64,000 nt of DNA from positions 141,039 to 205,038 of the forward strand of contig VXCM01002235.1 in assembly GCA_014773175.1 (NCBI GenBank), in the 5' to 3' direction. The notes below the pieces were generated by a model. The model ran no database searches and was not told the DNA's origin. It saw nothing but the letters and a program-made list of their open reading frames with translations. Below, one piece after another: positions 53,275 to 64,000 of the stretch. Within the stretch, counting starts at the first letter, position 1; each line of letters begins with the position of its first letter. The stretch comes from Lucifuga dentata. Taxonomy: Eukaryota; Chordata; Actinopteri; Ophidiiformes; Bythitidae. The position numbers and the translations under genes are program-made.

Positions 53275-53925
53275 AGTCTCTAGATCTTGGGGATTTCTGT
53301 GACAATATTTCCAGGGAGGTTATGTTTTCACCGGCAGCTGTTGGTTGGTTTGTTTGTTGGTTGTTAGCAGGATTAGTCAAAAAGGGTGGAGCATGGCCCA
53401 GGGAAGAGCCATATGGTGCAGATCTGGATTAATCGGTAGATCCAGGAATTTTTTTTTTTAATATGATATCTCAACACTGCAAGATAGGGCATTTTGGTAC
53501 ATTTATGTGTATTTCTTCAAAAGTAATAGACTCCTTTCAATTTTAAAAAATCATGCAAATTTCTCCCACAATAGATTATCAATAGATGAATTTGGTCTGG
53601 ATCCAGATAAGGATCCAGACTGAAATATATCCTTAAACAGGGGCACATTAATACTATACAGCTATACAGCAATAAATAGGACTTAAAACATGCAACAGCC
53701 ACTAATGTGTATTTGAGATAATAATGATTCAGTTGCATGCAAACAGTTTTTATGTTTCTTTAACAGTAACAGAAATAGAGCCAGAAAAATATTGTTTATT
53801 ATAATCATTTCCTTTATTTTTAGGCTAGTATATTATTAGAATGAGAGAAATTTTGTCTAGGGTTGTTCGGTCTTGGTGGAGGTATGAGCTCTAATGAATG
53901 CCCTTCTTGTTTTCTATGCGATTAA
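53275..53925 (+). mobile_element. Teleost dispersed repeat with GGTTGGTTTG core
   Basis: Ordered blocks that I recognise from fish genomes: GAGGTTATGTTTTCACCGGC, GGTTGGTTTGTTTG, TTAGCAGGATTAGTCAAAAA, AGATCTGGATTAATC, CTGCAAGATAGGGCATTTTG and, at the end, CTTGGTGGAGGTATGAGCTC. A partial relative lies at 36892-37165. It has no open frame, and its class is unknown to me. Confidence 0.7.
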
Positions 53926-55499
53926 AAGATACCGAGCAGTTAACTTCTAATATTATATTGTGAATCAAGCTTAAGAACATGAGTGGAGTAACAGGGGAGC
54001 TGACGTGTTCTATATAACTGTAAGGACCTGGTTGCATATCTGATCAGATTCCCTCTTGATGGATCAGCTCTATTTGAATCAGTGTCTCAGTAAGAAAAAT
54101 CCAAAATAATACCGCTCAAAAAGCAAAATATATTCCTGGTTAAAGACATTCTATGTTAGTTATTAGTCTACTGTCAAAACAAAATCAGTAAATCAGTGTA
54201 TAACTGGAAATGTCATGGCAGTCAGATAGAAAACTAACGCAATCAATAATTCATTTTTATGTTTTGAATTCAAGGTGATAATGAATAGATTCATTTCAAC
54301 AGTGATGCTTTATATTTATTAAATATTTATTTATCCTACTTTCATGCATTCAACGATTATAATCTTGGCAGGGAGAGGTAATGTGGAATGAGACAGGAAC
54401 TGATTTAGGTGACGACCTTAATATTACCTTAATATTACTACTGCTCAACTATTCATTGCACTTACTCAAAGGTTGAAAATTCTTTGCCAGGAGGAAATGA
54501 CAATCTTGATGAACCTGCACACATTGTCATGCGATAATGGCACAGCCAGTTTTTGTGGATGCAGTCATTAACCTTAGAAAAATATGTGATTCTAAAGGAG
54601 GAGGCAGCACATTAGCTTTCTCAATTTACATCCCAGGTGAACTTATTGGGTTCAGTACCGCAATTCTATTTACAGTCTTACCACCGTATTTGTGATTCTG
54701 TGTTCCCGTTAGATTCATGATGGTTTTGCAGCATTAACTGCTCCCGCCACAAAGAAGCCCAGATCAAAGGTTTTTGCTCACTGTCACCGTTGCATTTGCA
54801 TAAAAGCCATACTTAATGTACAGGCATAAACTAGGCCTCTTTAGACTCAGTCTATGAAGCATTGTTGAGTGGTGTATTGGGGAAATGACATACAATCTCT
54901 ACAAACAGATGGGGACATGAAGCAGAAAGTTTTGTTTGTCACAGCTTTGAAATGGGGATAAGTTTCCACACACTCCTTTCCCATTTTTTCCTTCCATTCT
55001 CCCTTGTGTATTTACTGTACCTGCATATATTTAACTCTTCTTTCAAGTATTGTATTATGTTGTTTACTGTGTGTTTGTGAGCTTCTATGTGAATGAGCGC
55101 TTATGTGTTTGGCTTTGCATTTGCATGTGTGTACATTTCTTCATGCTTGTGTGATGAGCATCCCTGAGAATAAGTAGATTCTTAAACAGGAAATAAAAGC
55201 GAAGAGAGAAATGTATTTCCCTATCTAGATAAACTTAAGCAGCTTGGCATTTGTTGACGAAAACTGTTGCTATTTACTACTAAACCTTGGATGATAAAGG
55301 AAAGGGAAGTGGATGAATGCAGGTAAACCATCAAAAGCATTTCTATACATGGATAGGAAATCAGATGATGACATCAAAGCAATAACTAGAGTTAAGCCCA
55401 GAAAGGCCAGGACAAGTCAATAAGAGAAGGTTGTTAATGAACGAAGAATCCCACTGAAGAAGGAACAAGGACAAGAAAAAACATACAAAAACATCTAAA

Positions 55500-55865
55500 G
55501 GCAGAAATTTCTGTCTGTCTGTCCATTATCTCTGGAACCCGGAACTGTATGAAGTTGATATTTGGCAGGTTTATTGCTCAGGACCCAAGGACGTGCAGTG
55601 TCGCGTGTGAAGTTGTTAGGATGAACGGTTCTCGAATTGAGCTGTGCCAGTAAAAAAGTAGTCCGCATGGCAGGATACGCTCCGGGCGTGGCAGCATATG
55701 CTCCGGTCCAGTGTCACAGTCACAACCCGACCCCATACAGCAAACAAAGCTAGCTCACGAGGACGTGCAGAACAGGCTGCGGCGCACACCATGAAGTCCA
55801 GCCCGTTCCGAACAGGCACGTTTTGAACAGGCACTGCACTAGTTGTTTTAAAACAAGATTGTGAT
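55500..55865. repeat. CpG-rich, repeat-like insert
   Basis: A sharp local rise in GC and CpG inside AT-rich DNA. It starts with a GTCT array (TCTGTCTGTCTGTCC) and contains a near-duplicated unit (GCAGGATACGCTCCGG / GCAGCATATGCTCCGG, about 55669-55703). No recognised protein. It is likely a fairly young transposon fragment whose CpGs have not yet decayed. Confidence 0.45.
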
Positions 55866-55940
55866 ACTTCCAAACAAATAGACCAAGTATTGTATCATAT
55901 ACTGTATATAATGCAATGCAAAGCGATGCAGTACATCAGT

Positions 55941-56067
55941 ATTGTATGGTATTATATTGTACTGAAATGTATTGTATTGTATTGTAGTGTATTGTATTGT
56001 ATTGTATTGTATTGTATTGTACTGTATTGTATTGTACTGTATTGTATTGTATTGTATTGTATTGTAT
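55941..56067. repeat. ATTGT pentanucleotide array
   Basis: About 25 units of ATTGT with scattered ACTGT and AGTGT variants. Confidence 0.92.
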
Positions 56068-56889
56068 TTAAAAGGTTTTCATGCAATGGGCCATAAAGTA
56101 AATACCCTCTGCACATTGCTGCTGTCTTCATAGTTGAAGTCGAGTTGATTGCATCTCCATTTCTTTCATTCTGCTCAGTTCCTGCTGGAGAAATTAAAAG
56201 AACATTTTTACAGTAGTTTCAACACTGGGTTGAACACAAATTGCTTTCCTGGGAGTGTCACCACATCACAAGATGGGTTTGCATATGGTTCAGTTTTGTT
56301 TGAATTGCAGTTATACTATTTACTTTAAAATTAAGCCTGTAGTATTGTTTAAGCACTCATACTGGAAGTGTCCAAACAGAGGATTCTTAGAATTCAGGCT
56401 TTTTGTAAACCGCAGGTTTTTTTTTTTTTTACAGCCAGTGACACTGCACATCTGTGATGAAAGGTACAGTCAGCAACCAAATACCTGCTGTCGATTTCCC
56501 AAAGTCAATGGAAGTTTCAAAGGTGCAGTATTAGAGCGTTCAGCCTCAGAGTATGCTTTCAAATGCTGCCATCTAGAGGCAGCCTTTGTCTGAGCACACA
56601 AGGTATTCTTTGAAATAAATGCATTTGTAAGCCACTTGTAAGCTTGTAAGCCACAAAAAGGTTAAAATAATTTGTAGGCATTGTAGTGATACAAACAGTA
56701 CAAAATAAAAAAAATTAAAAAATAAAAGAATTAACTATCATTTATATAACTAGAATGATTTCCTGGACAATGAAAGGACAGCTTTTAGGTTCAACACTTG
56801 TCTTTGTGTCCTCGGAAAACCTGTCATTATCAGGAAACGATGCCATTAATGTGGTGCAAGATCTGGTTGGTTAATTCGGCTTGTGTCAT

Positions 56890-58930
56890 CTCAGGCGATA
56901 TCCATCTTCAGATTAGTCTTGATGTCTTGCAGGGCCTGATACTCCTGGGCCCGTTGTTCTGTCTGCCCTGATCTGTGTCAGTCTGGACACCGCCGCCTGC
57001 AGCCTCATCATCAGACCTCCATAACAGGCCTCAATCTCAGTGGGGTTCCCTCCAGAGAGGCTACCTTCAAGGGCAAAGCAATAGAGCCGCACAGTTCTAA
57101 GCGGCATTGTAACATTTAGTGTGTTTGTTTTGTTTTTTGAAATTTCTTCGGGTCATATTCCATAGACTCAAAATTCCTTCAGCTAAGATGTGAGGGTTAA
57201 AGGTCATGTTGTTTCTGGCAGGCTGTGGGAATTGTCTCATTGTGTTAGTTTGTTATTTTGGAACTTCTCAGCATGCAGAGTGACACCGATGCGGATCATG
57301 TAATAATACAAATGACTTGAGGGAGAAAACGTAAAAAGTTTTCTACAGTACACTTGGCTTAGCTTGGTTTGGCTGTAATAACATAAATGTTGGAAACTGA
57401 CATGCCACTTTGTAGAATTTTACAATCATAATTCAATTCCAATTTCTATTATATTGTTTTCATCCTTTTTAAATATTATACCCCAAACACTGATGTTCTT
57501 TTCTTTGTTGCTGTTGCCTCATTTGACCCAGGTTGAGTTAGCTTTTCAGCAAAACTTTTTATCTTTTCACTGTTTTGATTTTATTTACCACAGAGATGGC
57601 ACCAGAGTTTTCCTTTTTTAAAGATACAGCAATGAAAGAGAAACTAGATTTAAAGATATCATATAAAAGAACTAAAACAAAAATCCTTACTAGATTAAGG
57701 AGTTTTTGTAAATCCCTCATCTGTCTTCTGAAGTTATTTAAATCCCACTATGTAATCTCTTGCCACACTCATTCTGCCTGACAGGAACCAAACTCAAATC
57801 CTCTCCTGCTGCACATTGCAACCTAATTTCAGTCTATTATTTGCCTGAACTGCATAGCACATAAACGTTGATTGTTCTCTTGCCATTATGATTTAGTAGA
57901 ACCCTTATTTTTCTTATGTTTTGACCCAGATCTAGTTACTCTCTGACATCAACAATGGCACCATTCAGGTCAGTACAGTCACTTCCACCTGGATGAAACC
58001 ACTTATCTTTGACTTCATGTCACTCATCTCCTGATAATAAAAGAAAAAAAAAACTTTGTAGCACCTAGATCATCTTTGGGAATTATTGTTTACTTTAACT
58101 CAGGTGATGTTCCAGCATCACTTCAGTAAGGATGATTCTGATCAGTAGCGTCTTTCCATTAGACAAGTTAAGCAATTGCCTCGGGCGGCAAGTGGGAGAG
58201 AGGCCGCAAAATGTTCCCACTCCCCGGCTCCCCAGTTTAGCTGATGGTAAACCAGATCTTTCTTCAGGTTGTCCCTTTGCTTCTCCAGGATTTCTTATTC
58301 AGGGACAAATTTCCCAGCAACATGTTATGGCCTCTTGTCACTCATTCTGAGCTGATTGTAGAACATGATCATTCAGGCTGTGGATTTGTTTTTTAACCTT
58401 ATTCTCGGTGAGCAAGCAGAAACTTTTGATGTCAAACCTATGTGATTGCATAGTCATCTGCTATGAGTTTGAGGTCATCCAGCTGAGAGGTCAGCCTGAC
58501 ACAGCAGTGCCAGCTGCCTTGGACTTGCACAAGAAATTAATTACTCATGTCACATTAAATGATTCGCTTCAGTGGGCATAACCTTTCAATTTTCACCAAC
58601 TTTGGCAAAACTCCACAGTGTGCATGCTCCAATAAAGCTTTTGCTGAGGGAGAAAAGATCATTATGACTAAATATTAAATCAGACAGGTTTTCTAAATCG
58701 TAACAAGAGAGGAGCTATTGCTAGATTAGTTTTTCGACTGGTAGCATGTGTGGAGCCTTAGTATGCCTCAATCAGCATCAGTGGGCTTCAGGCAGGTGCA
58801 GGGCTTTGGAGTTTTTACAGTTTTTATCAGCCCACTGCCTGATTTGCTTCTCCAGTTTTGCATACACCTGCTCCAGGATGCTGGCTGCTGGCTGCTCCAG
58901 GTTAATGCCAGACTAGCCGTTCATCACCAT
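56890..58930 (-). pseudogene. Decayed type I keratin gene (non-processed)
   Basis: Four colinear minus-strand fragments match the type I keratin rod in order. Rod start/coil 1A is at 58925-58811 (SILEQVYAKLEKQIRQWADK). The start of coil 1B is at 58494-58438 (LTSQLDDLKLIADDYA, then a stop). Inner coil 1B is at 58291-58220 (ILEKQRDNLKKDLVYHQ). Late coil 2B is at about 57085-56895 (TEIEACYGGLMMRLQ and RLTQIRAD, a frame change, then EYQALQDIKTNLKMDIA and a stop). The fragments are separated by intron-sized gaps, so this was an intron-bearing gene copy and not a retrocopy. Stops, a frameshift, a small deletion in coil 2B and missing rod pieces rule out a working intermediate-filament protein. Head, tail and middle exons were not recognised. 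Confidence 0.75.
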
Positions 58931-59343
58931 CTCAGACTATTTCCGCAGCCAAAGTCTGCATCCATGCTGCTAAGTCTGCAAAGGAATCAGCATTTCATGC
59001 ACAGATGTCTTTACTTTCTAAGCGTGTCAAATCTCTTCCACCCCACAGTGACAAGGCCATTTGTAGGACAATTGTAGAGGCAGTCGTGGCTCAGGACAGT
59101 GATCATTACTGTAGAAAGACAGAGATGTGGTGTGTTTATTTATTTATTTATTGTTTTCATAGCTGCTCTATGAAGTCAGTGCAGTCTTCAGTCTTCTTTC
59201 TAGAAATATGCATGTTTTAGTGGATGTGACATATACTCTTGTGAGGAAATCAAGCTTAATTGGTGGACATGTGGTATGTGCTTAGCCTGTCTAAAGCAAT
59301 TACAGTCTTTCCATGTGCATACATACTTTACACATAAACACAT

Positions 59344-59387
<44 letters not shown>

Positions 59388-59558
59388 GGGTTAAATTAGT
59401 TAAGGCTTGATGTGCCTTCATAAATGTTGATAAGAAAACTTGAACATGAATGCGCATGTCATGAAGCACATTCAACCACTAGAGGGCAAAATTTGACAAG
59501 TTAAATTTTTCAACATTTAAAAACTCTGATTTGAAAGCTGGCTTGATTCTTGCTAAAC

Positions 59559-59594
<36 letters not shown>

Positions 59595-61342
59595 TAGTTA
59601 TAGTTGTAAATCACTTACATAATGTTATTAATAATTGCATCAGAAGTTTACTGTTATGGCCTGTTGCAGCAATAAAGAGCAGTAGAGAACTGGATGAGAT
59701 CAGAAGGGGGTGGGGATGAGGATGACCTGACTTCTACAGAGGAAGGTCACCAAACACACTTTCCCACCCAAAGCCTGCCAGATACACACATACACACACA
59801 GACCCACCCTGTAGTGTTGTATGTGCCAGATGAGGGTGTGATACATGACTGCTGTCACTGCTCCTTTCAATACATCAGCTCTTGCACAGCTTAGCTACTC
59901 CACCACAATATACAGCTCAGTGAAGATACAGTGAAATACAACCTGAGGCATAAAGCAACGCCATCTGCATTGCACTCAAGGGAAAGGAGTGTTTAATCAA
60001 GTACAGATACAGGTAAAAGGTCCCTTCAGGTAGAATGCTTTCACTGTATCCTCATGAATGCAAACTGAATTTAGAAAAGCAACCAAACAACTGAAAATCC
60101 AATCATAGATTTAATTGTACAAAACAAGTCTTTCAAAGTACAATCCTGTAAGTCTAAATGGCAGAAATACAATACATATAGTATATAAATACTTTTTTTT
60201 TTGTTTCCCAATCTGAAAGCACTTACAAAGGCTTTATAGTCATTCAAAACTGAACAATACAAAACTACATTACCATGACTGAGGCAAAAGATAACACTTA
60301 CTGTATATCTTTCTCTGTCATTAGTCAGCGATTATGACTTTCCTAAACAGACAAGTCACTTGTGTCAGTCAAATTGTTAAATAGACTACAAATCATCAAG
60401 CTCATCATGGGATCATGAGGATTGTCAGTGTCTGGACGGAGGAAAGGATTCTTTACTGTTCAAAAACACACAATACCAGGAAAGAGATCTCCTATTCTGG
60501 GCGTACCCACTCATTGTGGCTCCTCTGTGACCTCTGACCCAAACCTTCCATGTGCTATGACTCAAATAACCAGAACCATGCGTCACATTATCCCTGCTCT
60601 TTTTCCTGTCCCCCTTTAACTACAAATGCTATTGCTAGTCAGAGAGAACCACAGATCAAATTTTAGCACAATCCTGTGTTCAGTTAAAAGTGAAAAACAC
60701 CAAAGCAGCTATTCTAGGTAGCATATGTCCTCTACTTCACATATCTGATCAGTTAAGATTTTGCAAGGGGAAAAAAAAGGATTTGAAGAGTTTACGAATT
60801 TTGCTATATAAATAACTTTGTCTTTTTTTTCAGCTCAACTGGTGTCCAATATCGTCAAAAGTGCCAACATTCATATAATTTCTGTTTGTCTTTGCAAGCT
60901 TGATAGCCTTTGTCGTCATACTCCTGCATACAGGGTTATCCAGTTACTGATTTCTGCCATCAGATCTAGAGATGGGTGGTTGAAAACAAGACTTTTCTCA
61001 CAGATCAATACAGATTTTGTCACAGTGATTCTGTTTTAACACAGAGGAGTTTATCATTGAACAACCACGACAATTATGCCACCGAATGTGACGTTCACGC
61101 GGGATCAGTGCACGATCATGTGTCATATTTCTGTGGCTGATATTTCAGAACTCCTGTGAGTTGTCACATGCAGGTAAAGTTGTTTGGAAGATTCAACCCA
61201 TGCTAGCTCAGCGAGATGAAAGCAAAGCATGCTGTCTGTAAACAGGATGTTTACAGATGTGATGTAGTCATCAGAAAGGGATAGAGAGGGGAGCAGGGGT
61301 AGAAACTGTAGAGACTGTAGGCAAAGCCATAATCCAGGTTTA
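58931..61342. other. Between keratin relic and ramp2, including possible ramp2 3' UTR
   Basis: Contains two CA microsatellites and no recognised exon. The ramp2 transcript (minus strand) should extend left from 61343. An ATTAAA on the minus strand at 60115-60110 is one possible poly(A) signal, which would give a 3' UTR of about 1.2 kb. This is unproven. Confidence 0.45.
59346..59592. repeat. Two CA microsatellites
   Basis: Pure CA runs at 59346-59383 and 59560-59592, less than 200 bases apart. Confidence 0.92.
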
Positions 61343-61923
61343 TCAGGAGCTGCCATCACCATTCTTTGTCTTGAGCACCACAAGGATGACCATGACGGGG
61401 ATCAGGCAGATGGGAGTTATCACCAGGGCAAAGACGATACTTGGTGGCGGGTCACTTAGCTCCTCTGTGGGACAATCCTGGAAAAACATAGAGTGAATCT
61501 TCACAAAGGTCTGTTCTACCAGAGGATTGGGCCATGGGATCAGAAGACAATCACATATCTCCTCTGTACAAAGGCTGAAGTCATTATACGCCCTGTAATG
61601 TGGAGACAGGAAAGATTTGGTTCAAAATGTGGAAAATAAACAGTTTGTCGCTTTCTTATATGTATCATCATATTTTAATCATTTAATCATAATCATATTT
61701 TAAATGCTAAGTGATATTATGCAACTTAATGTGTAATACTCACCCCCGTACATTACCCCAAATGCACCAGTCTGTACTATTTAATGAGTCCATTTCGTCA
61801 TTGAAATGTCTAAAACATACTCCTTGAAACAGGTAGGAAAGGCAATCCGTTGCTGGTCCAGAGAAATCCAAATAACAGAAGTCGCAAAAGGTTCTGCAAT
61901 TTGAAGACTTGTTCCCACAACCT

Positions 61924-61966
<43 letters not shown>

Positions 61967-61984
61967 GAAAATGACAATAANCCT

Positions 61985-62029
<45 letters not shown>

Positions 62030-62455
62030 GAAAATGACAATAAAAACCTGCTGATCACTAAACTCTGGATGGCAGAATGATATGAAACTATATTATGTCA
62101 TCCTACCAAATTGCTGGGTAGAGTCTCCATAAGTTGTGTCTAAAAGGAGAAAAATAAAACAATTTTAGATTCAGACAATCAAGCTTGTTAATGCTGTTGA
62201 TGCTGACATAAATTATCTGGTAGTTAGCATACATAAAGTTAACATAAACCACATGAAAACTGTCATGTCATGACTCACTTCAGTAAAGTAGCAAATTTCA
62301 ACGTAAAGATGAATGTTATCTGAGCATTTTTCTCTAATGGGGCTCTTGAGCCCTTTGGATTTTTAGCAGGCAGGCATTTGCAGCTGTAGAAGGGAGACCA
62401 CACACTCACCGGAGAGAAAGGAGAGGAATGAAATGAAACCAAGCGCTCCCTTCAT
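61343..62455 (-). CDS. ramp2: Receptor activity-modifying protein 2
   Basis: Four coding exons on the minus strand: 62455-62410, 62139-62107, 61921-61744 and 61592-61343. They have consistent GT-AG sites and phases 1, 1, 2 and encode 168 residues. RAMPs are single-pass type I membrane partners of the calcitonin receptor-like receptor; RAMP2 makes it an adrenomedullin receptor. Exon 1 encodes a signal peptide (MKGALGFISFLSFLS). Exon 3 carries the Cys-rich helical ectodomain, with EMDSLNSTDWCIW near the conserved DWC position. Exon 4 has WPNPLVEQTF, the FFQDCP cysteine, SDPPPS at about 132-137, then the membrane segment at about 138-159 with TPICLIP, and a short KTKNGDGSS tail. The SDPP and PICLIP pattern favours RAMP2 over RAMP1 or RAMP3. 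Exon 3 has more cysteines before DWC than I recall in mammals. Confidence 0.9.
61921..62043. repeat. Direct duplication around a single N in ramp2 intron 2
   Basis: CCTGAGAGAGACAGAG, a GA run and ATTAGAAAATGACAATAA occur at 61921-61980 and again at 61982-62043 with one N between. The GA run length is unreliable. The copy at 61921 abuts the exon 3 acceptor. It is the same kind of join as at 7542 and 18643. Confidence 0.8.
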
Positions 62456-62574
62456 GTCAGAAAAAATGAATAAAGGTGCGTTTTCCCCAACTGATGACCA
62501 TGTACAGTAAACCCAAACTTCTTAGACTGTCTACAGCGAGGCATAACAGGAAACCCGACAGGATGGAAGAGACG

Positions 62575-62631
62575 CAGTGTAACCTTCGGTTACCAGATGT
62601 CCAAACAGTGTTACCCTCGGTTACCAGATGT
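62575..62631. promoter_or_regulatory. Tandem pair of palindromic GTAACC..GGTTAC motifs
   Basis: Two 26-nt units (62575-62600 and 62606-62631) match at 24 of 26 positions with a 31-nt period. Each contains a GTAACC/TTACC half facing GGTTAC around a CTTC or CTC centre, then CAGATGT. They lie 120-176 bases upstream of the ramp2 ATG, in the expected promoter or 5' UTR. The layout suggests a duplicated binding site for a dimeric factor, but no factor can be named. Confidence 0.45.
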
Positions 62632-63902
62632 TCTGCGAAGATCTGTCTGACGGCCCTGTGCCTCTCTTCCCCTTTCCAACACACGTTTCTTTAGGATTTC
62701 TTCCTTTTTAAAGGGGTGGAGGCAAAAAAGATTGTCCTCTCCATTCTCCCAAATAAAAGGGAGCACACCCAAGCTGGGCTGGACTCACATCTGAAAACCC
62801 TTTACTCTTTAACTCTTGTTCTGCTTTTTAGTCTCAGTTTCTCACAGTCGTAGGCCTGGCCGGCTCACAGCATGTGATTTATTTGCCTTTTGGGCTGCCT
62901 CTGCCAAATAGGAAACATAAGTAAACATTTAGGGCTCAGCGTTTAGGGGTGGATGTAATCATGACTCTGCAGGGTGTGCAGACAGTCATGATTTCATATC
63001 TGGGTTAATTTGATCAAACCTGGAACAATTTGTTAGCCAGTGCTAACCAGCTGTTTTAAAGGCTTACTAGCTTTCCCAAACAGGCTGGTAAAGAAACTTA
63101 CTAGGTAGGATTTCCTTCACAATTGTGGGAATATGGGTGTGTTTCTTGTAGGTTATGTGTCACTGAGATAGAAGAAGAGGTAAAACTCAAAAGCATCTCA
63201 AGAGAAAAGTGGTTTCTTTGGCCAAACGAAACTAAAATGTATGGGTGTGTTTTCTCAGGATGAACTTGTTAATTCATGTCACTGCATCCACATGTTGGGC
63301 CTCTCACAACATCTGTTTGCCGAGCAGCGTTTTGATTTAGTAATGACATCAGGAAATGTGTCTTTTCAGCAGAGGAGGAGCTCAGAGTTGGGGGAGTTGG
63401 CAGGGGAAGGAGGGGGGACAGTCAGGGGAAAGAAAAAAAGGGAAGGCACAGGATGAGGAACAGTGAAAGGGGCGCTGCTCCAAAGTTTCAGTTGTTTCAC
63501 AATTCAGAGTTCATACGCTGATCACAGACATTGCGTGGGGTGAGTGACGAACAAATGCAGGAAGTCAAGCCAGGTGGGGGCCGTTCATAATGAGGTTTCA
63601 GTTAACCTTTGACCCCAAACAATTATGGGCCTTGTGTCTACTGCTGTTGACTCCTCACTGTTAGAGACCTCCCCAGGAGTTTGTCTTGTGTTCTCAGAAT
63701 AATACACACAAGGAGTTCTTGGCAGAATCTCCGATCTCTGTTTTTCTCAGTTTGTCAGTTCTAAGTAAGGCAAATTAGTTTAAGAAACCGCTCCAAAAGA
63801 TTCCCCACAATAAATACAAATGAAGTACGTCATCACTGCATTATTACTATCACTATATTATGAAATATATGAAAAATACTTATATTTAAAGAGTGAACTT
63901 AC

Positions 63903-63929
63903 CGTTGGCTGTTTCTGTTAAGTGATACC
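63903..63929 (-). other. Splice-ready 27-nt mini-exon upstream of ramp2
   Basis: On the minus strand, TTCCCTCTTTACAG| precedes and |GTAAGT follows a 27-nt segment, both near-consensus. With a phase-1 entry it stays open and leaves in phase 1 (YHLTETAN plus split Gly codons). This is the same phase pattern as the 33-nt ramp2 exon 2. The only minus-strand exons to its left belong to ramp2. It could therefore be an alternative upstream ramp2 exon, or an exon of a second ramp-like gene whose other exons were lost. It could also be a chance splice pair. Confidence 0.4.
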
Positions 63930-64000
63930 CTGTAAAGAGGGAATGTCAAGTTAGTCTAAATATTCATGGTAATGCAGGAGAACGTTTTTTTTTTTTTTTT

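Larger units (their letters stand above)
52830..56880. other. Intergenic region, repeats only
   Basis: Between the actinoporin-like pair and the keratin relic. It holds a full-looking dispersed repeat, a CpG-rich insert and a pentanucleotide array, listed separately. The remainder (53930-55490, 56070-56880) shows no gene-like feature. Confidence 0.55.
62456..64000 (-). promoter_or_regulatory. ramp2 5' flank and candidate promoter
   Basis: Reading the minus strand, a TTTAAAAAGG TATA-like element lies at 62712-62703, with a CCACCCC box just upstream. Transcription could start near 62680, giving a 5' UTR of about 225 nt. The rest (62760-63900) shows no exon. A poly-T run ends the window at 63986-64000. 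Inferred from motif and position only. Confidence 0.3.

Noticed and set aside
62456..63900. Second complete ramp gene upstream of ramp2
   Set aside because: No DPP-membrane segment or DWC-type exon is visible on either strand; only the 27-nt mini-exon remains.

Overview
This window looks like nuclear DNA from a ray-finned fish, most likely a percomorph teleost. The recognisable genes are vertebrate (C1q-like 1, RAMP2, a type I keratin relic), split by GT-AG introns. The DNA is AT-rich and full of CA/GT, GA and tetranucleotide microsatellites. The mobile-element relics are of kinds usual in teleosts: an RT tail of the LHWL..DFKILL type, a Tc1-like transposase tail, a tRNA-headed SINE, and short inverted-repeat elements. 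Nothing in it is bacterial or viral.

Layout. (1) 1-4.4 kb: first coding exon of c1ql1 on the minus strand (3196-3804). Its intron runs off to the left, and a TATA-containing candidate promoter lies at about 4.38 kb. (2) 4.4-48.3 kb: about 44 kb with no coding exon I can support. It holds microsatellites, inverted-repeat elements, LINE, SINE and Tc1 fragments, and some unique-looking stretches that could be regulatory. (3) 48.3-52.8 kb: two tandem, same-strand actinoporin-like genes. Both have the same two-coding-exon structure with a phase-2 intron, and each has its own poly(A) signal. (4) 52.8-61.3 kb: repeats plus a decayed, intron-containing type I keratin gene on the minus strand (about 56.9-58.9 kb). 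(5) 61.3-62.5 kb: a complete four-exon ramp2 on the minus strand (168 codons). Upstream of it lie a duplicated palindromic motif and an isolated, splice-ready 27-nt mini-exon at 63.9 kb.

c1ql1, ramp2 and a type I keratin together recall human 17q21, where C1QL1, RAMP2 and the type I keratin cluster lie within a few megabases (from memory). That supports both the gene names and orthology. The genes do not form a pathway: C1ql1 is a secreted synaptic organiser, Ramp2 partners the adrenomedullin/CGRP-type receptor, and the actinoporin-like pair resembles single-domain membrane-binding pore formers.

Assembly caution. The sequence has many one-N joins. Five of them sit between exact or near-exact 60-66 nt direct repeats (7542, 18643, 39138, 39472, 61981). 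These look like unmerged overlapping contig ends, not real tandem duplications.
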